Of a DNA stretch of 64,000 nt, positions 33,876 to 41,754 are shown one piece after another. Origin of the DNA: Sorangium cellulosum So0157-2. GTDB lineage: Bacteria > Myxococcota_A > Polyangia > Polyangiales > Polyangiaceae. The stretch is taken from contig NC_021658.1 in assembly GCF_000418325.1 (NCBI RefSeq), positions 8,880,001 to 8,944,000 of the forward strand, read 5' to 3'. The notes beneath the pieces are model-generated. The model saw nothing but the letters and a program-made list of their open reading frames with translations. It was not told the DNA's origin and made no database searches. A program made the translations under genes and the position numbers. Position 1 is the first letter of the stretch. Every line of letters begins with the position of its first letter.

Positions 33876-34730
33876 TCAGACCACCACCGTCCCGGCGATC
33901 TTCGTGATCGCGAGGACGGCGCGGAGCACCTCGCGCGCGGTCGGGGCGACGTAGCTCACGCGGCGCGCGTCCAGGCGGACGACCCCGGGCACGAGCTCCG
34001 CCGCGTCGGCGTACGCGGTCGTGAGCAGCGAGAACGTCACGCCGATCGGCGGCGGGAGCGTGTACGGCCTGACGCGCGCGAGCCCCCGCAGCGCCTCGCT
34101 CGCCGCGGCCCGGATGCGCCGGCACGCCTCGTCGGGGTGGATCGACCGCGCGCTGTAGCGGGTGATCGACGACTTCACGGCCACGGTCGTCACCCCCGGG
34201 AACCGCTCGCTCGCGTGCGCGGTCACCGCCTCGTCCCCCGTGACGAGCGCCACGGGCACCCCCGCCTCCCCCAGGACGAGCGCGTTGATGGCGGCCTCGT
34301 CGACCCACAGCCCGGGATCGTCCGCCGCGCCGCTCGCGGGGCGCAGCCGGATCTCGCCCACCACCGCGCCGTAATAGGTGTGGTCGAGCACGCTCGCGCG
34401 CAGCCCCGCGCCCCCGTGATAGCCGACGAAGAACGCGGCGGCCGGCTGCCCCGCGTCCATCCCCTGCACCATCGACAGCGGCTTCAGCGCGCCCGAGATC
34501 ACCTCGACGCGGGGATCCAGCTCTTCGAAGAGGAGGTTGCGCATGTCCGCGTGGCTGTCGTTGACCACGACCCGCGTGGCCCCCGCCTCGAACGCGCCGA
34601 GCGCCGCGGCGTTCGCCTCGCGGCTCATCCACGCGCGGGCCCGCTCGTAGTCGCCGCCGCCCCGGCGCGTCTGGTCGACATGCACCACCCCCGCGCACCC
34701 CTCCAGGTCGATCGAGATCAGCACGAACAT
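33876..34730 (-). CDS. M55-family D-aminopeptidase (DppA-like)
   Basis: Protein of 284 aa. The zinc-binding signature is clear: D8 and E10 in ISIDLEGCAG, His in NDSHADMRN, His in VGYHGGAGL, and Glu in DEAAINALVLGE. M55 enzymes cut D-amino-acid-containing peptides such as D-Ala-D-Ala released from peptidoglycan, and the Bacillus enzyme is cytoplasmic and decameric. No signal peptide here. GAGGAGGGG before ATG 34730 is a strong ribosome site. The cysteine nucleophile described for Bacillus DppA is not evident at the expected place. Confidence 0.88.
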   Translation of the reverse strand: MFVLISIDLEGCAGVVHVDQTRRGGGDYERARAWMSREANAAALGAFEAGATRVVVNDSHADMRNLLFEELDPRVEVISGALKPLSMVQGMDAGQPAAAFFVGYHGGAGLRASVLDHTYYGAVVGEIRLRPASGAADDPGLWVDEAAINALVLGEAGVPVALVTGDEAVTAHASERFPGVTTVAVKSSITRYSARSIHPDEACRRIRAAASEALRGLARVRPYTLPPPIGVTFSLLTTAYADAAELVPGVVRLDARRVSYVAPTAREVLRAVLAITKIAGTVVV

Positions 34731-34881
34731 CCGCGTCCCCTCCTCGCGCCGCCGCGGCGGTCACGCGCGGGGCCTAGCGCTGCGCGAAGGCAGAGGCCAC
34801 ATCGGGCTGACGTCGAGAGAAAGGTCGCGCTCGCCGGCCCGCGGCAGGCCGAGCGCGCCGGCCCTGCTCCCCGCAGCGACG

Positions 34882-35202
34882 CTATCTGCCGGAGAACGGC
34901 CCCGGCCAGGGACGACAGCTCGCCAAGCACCTCCAGTAGCGCTGGTAGCACGCGTACGGCGGAGCAAACCGGTACGCCAAGCAGAAACGAAGCGCGCTCT
35001 GGCACCTCTGCCTGCACCACGGGAAGGGCTGCCTGGAGCTGCCGATGGTCTCGGAGTCCGTCTCCTCAGCAGCCCGAGGCTGAGCATCCCCAGCGGCGAC
35101 GCCCGACGCCGCTTCCCCTGCGCTGGCAGCGCGCGTTGCGCCAGCGAAGGCCGCCAGCACGCCGAATGCGAGGATTGCCTGAATTCTTCTCGTCGACCTC
35201 AT
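34882..35202 (-). CDS. Small secreted protein with six symmetrically spaced cysteines
   Basis: Protein of 106 aa. An N-terminal signal peptide (RIQAILAFGVLAAFAGATRA) precedes an acidic linker, then a compact Cys-rich, aromatic- and Arg-rich C-terminus. The cysteines are spaced C-x3-C-x6-C-x10-C-x6-C-x3-C, a mirror-symmetric twin CX3C pattern suggesting a disulfide-bonded helical hairpin. GGAGGGGG before the ATG at 35202 supports expression. No known family recognised. Confidence 0.7.
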   Translation of the reverse strand: MRSTRRIQAILAFGVLAAFAGATRAASAGEAASGVAAGDAQPRAAEETDSETIGSSRQPFPWCRQRCQSALRFCLAYRFAPPYACYQRYWRCLASCRPWPGPFSGR

Positions 35203-35407
35203 GGTCGCCCCCTCCGCGTTGAATCCGCTGCAGACGATGAACGATGGGAATCGCGCACCGTCTTATGCCCGCACGACATCTTGTGCGGACCTCATCGGAT
35301 GTCCACCCGGCCGGGCGAGGCGGCGCGCTGTCGCTCTTCTTCGCGTCTGAGGGGGCTGTCCATGCTCGCTCGTCGAGGGCAGCCGACGGGTGGAGGGCCG
35401 CGGGGAC

Positions 35408-36340
35408 TCACCCGGCGCGCCGTACCTCGTCGGAGAACCGCACCGCCTCGCGCAGGACGTGATCGGCGAGCGAGGGATCGATGATGCTCTTGATCTGCCC
35501 CGCCTCGATGCCGTGCTCCGCGGCCGTCTTGAAGTCGATGACCTCGTCGGCCATCGTCGCGAGCTGCCCGCTGCCGACGCGGTGCGCGTGCGTCTGGTAC
35601 AGCTGCTCCGCGCGCGCCTTCGCGTCCGCGACGAGCGCGCGCTCCTGCGGGTCGAGCAGGTGCGCGACGAACTCGAGGTGATCCGCCATGATCGTCGTCC
35701 AGAACGCCGCCACCTCGTCGCTCTGGAGCGCGGCGCTGCCTTGCGCGAGCAGAGCGAGCCGGTCGGCGAAGCGCTCGGCCTCGCGCGCGATGTGGTCGAA
35801 GAAGAGCGGCCAGACGAGGCTCTTGAGGGTGCCGGCCTCCTGCGCGCGCTGCATGCGGCGCTTGTACTCGATGAACTGGAGCACGTCCGCCCGCGTCGAG
35901 AGAAGGAGCGAGGAGAGCCCGTCATCGCGATAGCCGCGGTCGCGGGCCGAGAGGAAATGCCCGGCGAAGGTCATCTGGAACTGCCGCGCCTCGCTCCGCG
36001 GCCCGCGGAGGCGGTCGCCGGGCATCAGCAGCGCGATGAACATCCCGTGTTCCATCAGCTGGTCCGTCCAGAAGAGGACCTCCGACACGGCGTGCGCGGC
36101 GTAGCCGGCGTTCGCGCCCGGCAAGTAGATCGGCTTCCTCGCGCGCTGATCGACGTAGACGCCGGGCGTGAAGGCGGCCCCTTCCGGGAGCGAGATCGGC
36201 CCGACCGACTCGCTATCTGCGCCCTTGCCCGCCCCGATCGCGAGGCCCGGTGTGGCGAGCAGCGATATGCCGGCGGTGGCCGCAGCCCTGCCCGCGAATT
36301 GCCTGCGTCCAAGTTTCCCTTGCAAAGCACGCTTATCCAT
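35408..36340 (-). CDS. DUF2935-like helical protein with a Tat-type signal
   Basis: Protein of 310 aa. The N-terminus GRRQFAGRAAATAGISLLA resembles a twin-arginine signal, so export in folded form is likely. The body is alpha-helical with ferritin-like repeats of acidic/His motifs: SEVLFWTDQLMEHGMFIALL, FFDHIAREAERFADRL, IMADHLEFVAHLLDPQE and FKTAAEHGIEAGQIKSI. These E/H pairs fit the DUF2935 bundle fold and may bind metal, though this is inferred. ATG 36340 has GGAGGAG 6-7 nt upstream. It stands alone on the minus strand. Confidence 0.75.
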   Translation of the reverse strand: MDKRALQGKLGRRQFAGRAAATAGISLLATPGLAIGAGKGADSESVGPISLPEGAAFTPGVYVDQRARKPIYLPGANAGYAAHAVSEVLFWTDQLMEHGMFIALLMPGDRLRGPRSEARQFQMTFAGHFLSARDRGYRDDGLSSLLLSTRADVLQFIEYKRRMQRAQEAGTLKSLVWPLFFDHIAREAERFADRLALLAQGSAALQSDEVAAFWTTIMADHLEFVAHLLDPQERALVADAKARAEQLYQTHAHRVGSGQLATMADEVIDFKTAAEHGIEAGQIKSIIDPSLADHVLREAVRFSDEVRRAG

Positions 36341-36882
36341 CGACGCTCCTCCATGTGCGATCAGCGGTGAGAATCCGAGCGCGAGTGTGCATGTCCCGCG
36401 CCCGGTCCGAGGAGCGGGCCCGGCGCGCGAGGCGCCACGCGCGCGCCTCGCCGGGCGCGTCGACCCGCGGCGACGGGATTCGCCACGCCGAGGCGCCTCA
36501 CCTCGAGAGGCGCCGCCCGCGACCGCGAGGGGGCGCAGGGCCGCGGAATCCGCCCGCGATGGGAGGCCGGTGGGCGACAACCTGCGAAGATCGAGCACAC
36601 CCCCTCTCATCCGCCGGGCACCTGCGACGGCCGAGCACATGGCACCACCCATCCCGCCGTCCGCGGGAGTGCCCGGACGCGCTTCGAGGACGTACCGTCG
36701 CTCGCCCCTCGCCGTCGCACGACGCGGGCGGAGCCGATAACGTCGTCCACGCAAGCGCGAGGGCCGCTTCGCGGGCCCGGCGAGCGCCGCCGACGAACGC
36801 CCACCGCCGGGCGCGACACCTACATTCACCCACTTTGGGCCCTGTGTCGGTCTTAAGATTTCTTCGCTATCGTCGCCCGGGA
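36341..36882. other. 540-bp divergent intergenic region, no gene seen
   Basis: This separates the DUF2935 gene from the YCII-sigma operon. Reading frames here are Arg/Pro-rich and shadow-like with no ribosome sites. The first 60 bases should contain the DUF2935 promoter. A short GC stem occurs near 36488-36515 (GAGGCGCC repeats). I see no RNA gene. Confidence 0.5.
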
Positions 36883-36909
36883 TGTCGAGACCCCGCCCTC
36901 GGCTCCGAC
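36883..36909 (+). promoter_or_regulatory. Candidate ECF42-type promoter of the YCII-sigma operon
   Basis: TGTCGA at 36883-36888 is followed, after 17 nt, by CGAC at 36906-36909. The reported ECF42-group target motif is, as I recall it, TGTCGA in the -35 region and CG(A/T)C in the -10 region. Transcription would start near 36916, about 50 bases before the YCII start codon, so the sigma factor encoded in this operon may drive its own expression. Confidence 0.55.
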
Positions 36910-36964
36910 CTCCCCATGAACGCGCCCCGATCCCCGGGGCGCCCGCGATGAGAAGGAGTCGGCC

Positions 36965-37363
36965 ATGAAATACATCATGATGATGCACACCCCGCACGGC
37001 GGTCCCTACCAGGTCGCCAGCTGGGCTCAGCAGGACTTCCAGGCGCACATCGCCTTCATGAAGCGCTTTCACAAGCAGCTCAGCGCGTCGGGGGAGCTCG
37101 TGGCGGCCGAGGGCCTGGCGGGGCCCGGGCAGGCCAAGCTCGTGCGCGCCGGCAAGGACGGCAAGCCCATCACCGACGGTGTGTTCCCGGAGACCAAGGA
37201 GTTCCTCGCCGGGTACTGGATCGTGGACGTCGACAGCCCCGAGCGCGCTTACGAGCTCGCCGCCCAGGCGTCCGCCGCGCCCGGCCCCGGCGGCGCGCCG
37301 CTCAACCTGGCGATCGAGGTGCGAGAGGTGATGAGCGCGCCGCCCCCCCAAGAGCTGCCTTGA
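36965..37363 (+). CDS. YCII-related (DGPF-domain) protein
   Basis: Protein of 132 aa beginning MKYIMMMHTPHGG and containing KRFHKQLSASGELVAAEGLA and the C-terminal AGYWIVDVDSPERAYELAA, the pattern of the YciI/DGPF family usually encoded next to ECF42 sigma factors. A conserved His/Asp pair is thought to serve catalysis or ligand binding; the reaction is unknown. AAGGAG lies 7-8 nt upstream of the ATG. Its stop overlaps the sigma factor's TTG start, giving translational coupling. Confidence 0.9.
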   Translation: MKYIMMMHTPHGGPYQVASWAQQDFQAHIAFMKRFHKQLSASGELVAAEGLAGPGQAKLVRAGKDGKPITDGVFPETKEFLAGYWIVDVDSPERAYELAAQASAAPGPGGAPLNLAIEVREVMSAPPPQELP

Positions 37364-38622
37364 CCTCACGGCCGCGGGACACCGGGGCCGAGCGCCTGCT
37401 GCGCGACCTCGCGCCGCAGGTGCTCGGCGCCGTCCTCCGTCGATTCCGCGACTTCGGCGCCGCCGAGGACGCGGTCCAGGAGGCGCTCGTCGCGGCGGCC
37501 ACCCAGTGGCCGCGCGACGGCGTGCCCGACGAGCCGCGCTCCTGGCTGATCCAGGTGGCGTCGCGGCGCATCACCGATCACGTCCGCAGCGAGGCCGCCC
37601 GCCGGCGCCGCGAGGCGTTCGTGGTCAGCCTCGCGCCGCCCGAGCTGCAGATCGCCCTCGCCGCCGACAGCGACGAGGCGGTGGAGCAGGACGACACGCT
37701 CACCCTGCTCTTCATGTGCTGCCACCCCGCGCTGTCGACGTCCTCCGCGATCGCGCTGACCCTGCGCGCCGTCGGCGGCCTGACCACGGCCGAGATCGCC
37801 AGGGCGTTCCTGGTCCCCGAGGCGACCATGGCGCAGCGGATCAGCCGCGCCAAGCAGACCATCAAGGCGTCCGGCGTGCCGTTCCAGATGCCTACGTCGG
37901 AGGAGCGCTCGGCGCGGCTCGGCGCCGTGCTGCACGTGCTCTATCTGATCTTCAACGAGGGCTACACGACGAGCTCCGGCCCCGCGCTGCACCGCGACGA
38001 TCTGTCGAGCGAGGCGATCCGCCTGACGCGCGCCGTGCACGCGCTCCTGCCGGACGACGGCGAGGTCGCGGGCCTGCTCGCGCTGATGCTCCTGACCGAC
38101 GCGCGGCGCGCGGCGCGGACCGGGCCCGAGGGCCAGCTGATCCCGCTCGCCGACCAGGATCGGCGCCTGTGGGATCAGGGGGCCATCGCCGAGGGCGTCG
38201 CGCTCGTGACCGCGACGCTGTCCAGGGGCTCGATCGGCGTCTACCAGGTGCAGGCCGCGATCGCGGCGGTGCACGACGAGGCGGCGCGCGCCGAGGACAC
38301 GGACTGGCCGCAGATCCTGGCGCTGTACGACCTGCTCCTCGGGATGTCCGACAACCCCATGGTGGCGCTCAGCCACGCGATCGCGACGGCCATGGTGCGC
38401 GGCCCCGAGGCGGGGCTCGAGCTGCTGAGATCGCTCGACGCCGACCCGCGCCTCCAGGGCCATCACCGCCTCGACGCCGCCCGCGCGCACCTCCTGGAGC
38501 GGGCCGGGGATCGCGAGGCCGCGATAGCGCACTACCGGAGGGCGGCCGGCCGCACGACGAACCTCCCGGAGCAGAGCTACCTCATGTCGCAGGCGGCGCG
38601 GCTCCTCGACGCCCGGAAGTAG
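37360..38622 (+). CDS. ECF42-type RNA polymerase sigma factor with C-terminal TPR-like domain
   Basis: Protein of 420 aa. Region 2 (DFGAAEDAVQEALVAAATQW, SWLIQVASRRITDHV) and region 4 (TLRAVGGLTTAEIARAFLV, PEATMAQRISRAKQTI) are followed by a long helical extension typical of ECF42 (HVLYLIFNEGYTTSSG, LLALMLLTDARRAAR, AAIAAVHDEAARAEDTDW, DAARAHLLERAGDREAAIAHY). That extension is needed for activity in studied relatives, which lack anti-sigma factors. It starts with TTG at 37360 overlapping the YCII stop (TTGA). With the YCII gene it forms the standard ECF42-DGPF pair; the regulated genes may just be this operon. Confidence 0.92.
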   Translation: MTSRPRDTGAERLLRDLAPQVLGAVLRRFRDFGAAEDAVQEALVAAATQWPRDGVPDEPRSWLIQVASRRITDHVRSEAARRRREAFVVSLAPPELQIALAADSDEAVEQDDTLTLLFMCCHPALSTSSAIALTLRAVGGLTTAEIARAFLVPEATMAQRISRAKQTIKASGVPFQMPTSEERSARLGAVLHVLYLIFNEGYTTSSGPALHRDDLSSEAIRLTRAVHALLPDDGEVAGLLALMLLTDARRAARTGPEGQLIPLADQDRRLWDQGAIAEGVALVTATLSRGSIGVYQVQAAIAAVHDEAARAEDTDWPQILALYDLLLGMSDNPMVALSHAIATAMVRGPEAGLELLRSLDADPRLQGHHRLDAARAHLLERAGDREAAIAHYRRAAGRTTNLPEQSYLMSQAARLLDARK

Positions 38623-38680
38623 CGAGTCACGGGACCTCCGCGGGGACGACGCTGGTTACGCCGGCGTGAGGGCAAACCCG

Positions 38681-38695
38681 ATGCACGGTGTGCAT
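38681..38695. promoter_or_regulatory. Perfect inverted repeat upstream of the protease gene
   Basis: ATGCAC-GGT-GTGCAT is a 6-bp-arm palindrome about 130 bp before the protease start, in a 200-bp gap after the sigma factor gene. Its size suits a dimeric regulator site. The regulator is unknown. Confidence 0.35.
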
Positions 38696-38823
38696 GAGGC
38701 TCATGCCGACTATCCATTGGGACCGCGCCGACCGGGAAACTAGAGTCCGACGCTGACCAGCTCTCGTGTCTTACGAAGCTTGAGCGCACTCGATGTCCTT
38801 ACATTGCAGCTCGGGAGTTTACC

Positions 38824-40332
38824 ATGAAGATATTTCGATGGATCGCTTGCACGGGTCTCGTGTTCGCCGGGGCCGGCGTGGCCTGCGGGACGCCGGCCGA
38901 GGACGAGGCCACCGGGGAGATCCGCTCCGAGGTCATCTACGGTGACGACGACCGGGAGGAGCCGTTCACGTACTCGGATCCCGTGTGGGCGCAGCGCGTG
39001 CTGGATTTCACCGTGGCCCTGGTCCCCACCTCGGCGGTCGACGACTCGGACCCGAACGACATCCAGATCGCCGGGCCCGACTGGATCGGGCGCGACAATG
39101 TGTGCCCCGACGAGCGCTTCGCCACCCAGCCGGCGCTCGCCGACTGCAGCGGCACGCTGATCGACGACGACCTGGTGCTGACGGCCGGGCATTGCATCAA
39201 CAACTGCAACGACAGCCGCTTCGTCTTCGATTACGCGATCAACCCCTCCACCGGCCAGCTCAACCAGATCACGAGCGACGACCTCTACCGCTGCGTGGAC
39301 TTCCTCACGTGGTACCGGGATCCGAGCGGAGCGGACTACACGGTCGTGCGCCTGGACCGGCCGGTCGTGGGGCGGCAGCCCGCGGACGTGCGCGCGTCGA
39401 GCGCGCCGCTGGACGAGGACACCGACCTCATCGTGCACGGCTTCCCCCGCGGGTTGCCGCTCAAGCTGGCCGACGGCGCCAACATCCGCGAGGCGAGCGA
39501 CCCCGAGTTCTTCGTCGCGAACCTGGACACGTTCGTGGGCAACTCGGGCTCGGGCGTGTTCGACCTCGCCACGCACGAGCTCGTGGGCATCCTGGTGCGC
39601 GGCGCGGCGGATTTCGAGCCCGACCCGAACGGCGCCGCCTGCGTGCGCCCGAAGCAGTGCGCGGACGACGGGTGCCGCGGCGAGGACGTGACCTACGCCC
39701 ACCTGGCGGTCCAGGCCATGTGCGAGATGACGGTGTCCGACGTGTGCTCGTGCGGCGACGGCGCCTGCGGCCCGCTCGAGAGCCCGGCCTCGTGCGCGGC
39801 CGATTGCTCCTGCGGCGACGGCGTCTGCAGCACCGGCGAGAGCACCTCGTCCTGCCCGGCGGACTGCCGGCTGGAGGTGCTGTACGACGAGCACACGCCG
39901 CAGGCGAACTGGGTGACGCCGGGGATCCAGGTGCGCAACACCGGGACCGACAGCCTCCTCCTCTGGAACACGACGGTGCGGTATTACTTCACCAAGGAGC
40001 CGCCTGGCACGCTCGCGGCCGAGTGCTGGGGCTGCTCGACCACGCCGGCGATGACCTTCCATGAGGTGCCCGGCGGCGGGTGCGCGAACGCGACTCACTA
40101 TGTCGATGTGGCGATCCCGGAGGTCACGCTGGCGCCCTCGGGCACCACCGAGCAGCTCCGCGTCGCGTTCCACGCGTCCAGCTGGCAGGATTTCAACGAG
40201 TCGAACGACTACTCGTACGCCGGAGCCAGCTGGAACTGGGCGCCCAACCCGAAGATCACGATGTATCGGCTCGGCATGAGGGTCTTCGGCGACGAGCCCT
40301 GTCCGGGCGTCTTCATTCCGCCTCCGAACTGA
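38824..40332 (+). CDS. Secreted trypsin-like protease lipoprotein with two Cys-rich repeats and a CBM3 domain
   Basis: Protein of 502 aa. The lipobox is GVACG after MKIFRWIACTGLVFAGA. The S1 protease has His in VLTAGHCINN, Asp in DYTVVRLDRPV and Ser in GNSGSGVFDL. Two tandem Cys repeats (CSCGDGACGPLE..SC..DC and CSCGDGVCSTGE..SC..DC) link to a C-terminal beta-sandwich (LEVLYDEHTPQANWVTPGI, VRNTGTDSLLLWNTTVRYYF, AFHASSWQDFNESNDYSY) that matches family 3 carbohydrate-binding modules, which usually bind cellulose. The protein probably sits on the cell surface or is shed, degrading protein on polysaccharide-bound prey or plant material. A protease carrying a CBM3 is unusual. Confidence 0.85.
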   Translation: MKIFRWIACTGLVFAGAGVACGTPAEDEATGEIRSEVIYGDDDREEPFTYSDPVWAQRVLDFTVALVPTSAVDDSDPNDIQIAGPDWIGRDNVCPDERFATQPALADCSGTLIDDDLVLTAGHCINNCNDSRFVFDYAINPSTGQLNQITSDDLYRCVDFLTWYRDPSGADYTVVRLDRPVVGRQPADVRASSAPLDEDTDLIVHGFPRGLPLKLADGANIREASDPEFFVANLDTFVGNSGSGVFDLATHELVGILVRGAADFEPDPNGAACVRPKQCADDGCRGEDVTYAHLAVQAMCEMTVSDVCSCGDGACGPLESPASCAADCSCGDGVCSTGESTSSCPADCRLEVLYDEHTPQANWVTPGIQVRNTGTDSLLLWNTTVRYYFTKEPPGTLAAECWGCSTTPAMTFHEVPGGGCANATHYVDVAIPEVTLAPSGTTEQLRVAFHASSWQDFNESNDYSYAGASWNWAPNPKITMYRLGMRVFGDEPCPGVFIPPPN

Positions 40333-40489
40333 GCCGGCGTCGCTGACACCTCTCCGCGCGCCGTTGCCCCGTCGCCACGATCAGTAAGTTTGGCTAACTA
40401 ATCAGCCGATCGGGGCGCCGGGAGCGCTGCCCCGCGCTGGGCCCCCCCCCGCGCCCGCCCGAGCCCGCGCCCGGCGAGCGTCCCGCGGC

Positions 40490-41158
40490 TCAGAAGCCGT
40501 CTTCCACGCGGATCGCGATCTTTCCCACGGTGCGCGCCGACGCGATGGCGTGGTGGGCCTGCGCGAGGTCGCGCACCGGGTAGGTCGCGCTGACGACGGG
40601 CCGGACGTGGCCTTGCGCCGCCAGCGCCGCGACCGCGGCCAGCGCGCGGCCCTGCGCGTGCGGGTCGAGCCGCCACATCGAGGCGGCCCCCATCACGTGA
40701 TAGACGAGCGACGCCGCCTTCATGAAGAGCCGATCCGCGACCGGCGCCGGCGTCGGCCCGATGCTCACCACGGTGCCCATCGGGGCCACCGCGTCGAGCG
40801 CCTGATCCAGCGCGCTTCCGCCGGCGTTGTCGAACGCCGCCGCGACGCCCGCCCCGCCGGTCAGATCCCGGCAGGCCTGCCCGACGTCCTGCGTGGCGTG
40901 ATCGAGCACGACCGCGGCGCCGAGCTCGCGGCACAGCGCCGTCGACGCGGGCCGGCTGGCGGTCGCCACGGTGCGCAGCCCGAGGTGCCGCGCGAGACGC
41001 CGGGGCCGACCGCGTCGACCACGCCGGAGACGTCGTAGCCGAGCACCAGCGGGAGCTGCCGCTCGATGCGGCGCGGCCCGAGCGACGGCGAGCGCGCCCG
41101 CACGTCCGCCGGGTTGATCGACGACGCGATCACCCGCACCCGCACCTGATGCGGCCCC
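40490..41158 (-). pseudogene. Zinc-type alcohol dehydrogenase/quinone oxidoreductase with internal deletion
   Basis: The C-terminal half (ARHLGLRTVATASRPAS to GKIAIRVEDGF, 40490-40995) is a normal Rossmann half of an MDR oxidoreductase. The N-terminal part, in another frame (PGPHQVRVRVIASSINPADV to GYDVSGVVDAVGPGVSR, about 41000-41157), stops at a point where about 90 residues should follow, including the GGVG nucleotide loop. The junction lies at CTCGCGCGG, which could encode either side, suggesting a short-homology deletion with frame loss. The start codon end is also missing, replaced by an AraC fragment on the other strand. Confidence 0.75.
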
Positions 41159-41458
41159 GGCGCGCTCGGCGTCTCGCTGCGCCAGTCGGAGCGGCTGCTG
41201 CAGCGCCACCACGGGGTGACGCTGCGCGAGATGAAGGGCATCCGGCGCTTCCAGCGCGCGCTGGAGCATTTCGACGAGGGCCTGTCCTGGGCCGCGCTGA
41301 GCGCCGACGCCGGGTTCGCCGATCAGAGCCACCTGTGCCGCGCCGTGCGCCGGTACGCCGGGATGACGCCCGCGGCGCTGCAGGGCGCGGCCGGAGCCAG
41401 CCTGATCGCGCCGCTGTACCGGCCGCTGATCTGCCGAGACCGGTTCGTCGCCATCTGA
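41159..41458 (+). pseudogene. C-terminal stub of an AraC-family regulator
   Basis: Encodes only the last 99 residues: ALGVSLRQSERLLQRHHGVT, the helix-turn-helix LSWAALSADAGFADQSHLCRAVRRYAGMTP, then SLIAPLYRPLICRDRFVAI and a stop. There is no start codon in frame for a full domain, and the DNA immediately upstream is the opposite-strand oxidoreductase N-terminus. The two genes were probably divergent neighbours whose 5' ends were removed by one deletion. Confidence 0.75.
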
Positions 41459-41525
41459 CGCCGCGAGGAGGGGGCGGCGCACGGCGAGGACGGCTGTCTC
41501 TGCAAATCTCCTCCGGCGCCAGACC

Positions 41526-41648
41526 TGTGCGCCGGGGCTGTAGAGATGAAGCGTATCGACACAAAGGCGTGTGCGCCGGAGCTGTAGAGATGAAGCGTGT
41601 CGACACAAGACGTGTGCGCCGGAGCTGTAGAGATAAATCGTGTCGACA
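41526..41648. repeat. Three tandem 43-44-bp repeats with an internal palindrome
   Basis: Copies start at 41526, 41570 and 41613; the last is cut short. Each has GTGCGCCGG(A/G)GCTGTAGAGAT, then AAGCGT-GTCGACAC-type sequence. Copy 2 contains the perfect 10-bp palindrome GTGTCGACAC; copies 1 and 3 differ from it by one base each. Stops occur in all frames on the plus strand, so it is not coding there. It fills most of the 296-bp gap before the PEBP gene and could be a regulatory array. Confidence 0.8.
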
Positions 41649-41754
41649 GCGGACGTAGTCCCGGGAAATGTGCCACTGAATTGAGATTCTTTTTTTCCGT
41701 GGAGCGAAGCGACTGCCATCGCGAGAGAACCCCGGACGTGACATCATCCCGCGC

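Noticed and set aside
41526..41648. Repeats considered as a CRISPR array
   Set aside because: Units are contiguous without unique spacers, only three copies exist, and no cas genes are present.
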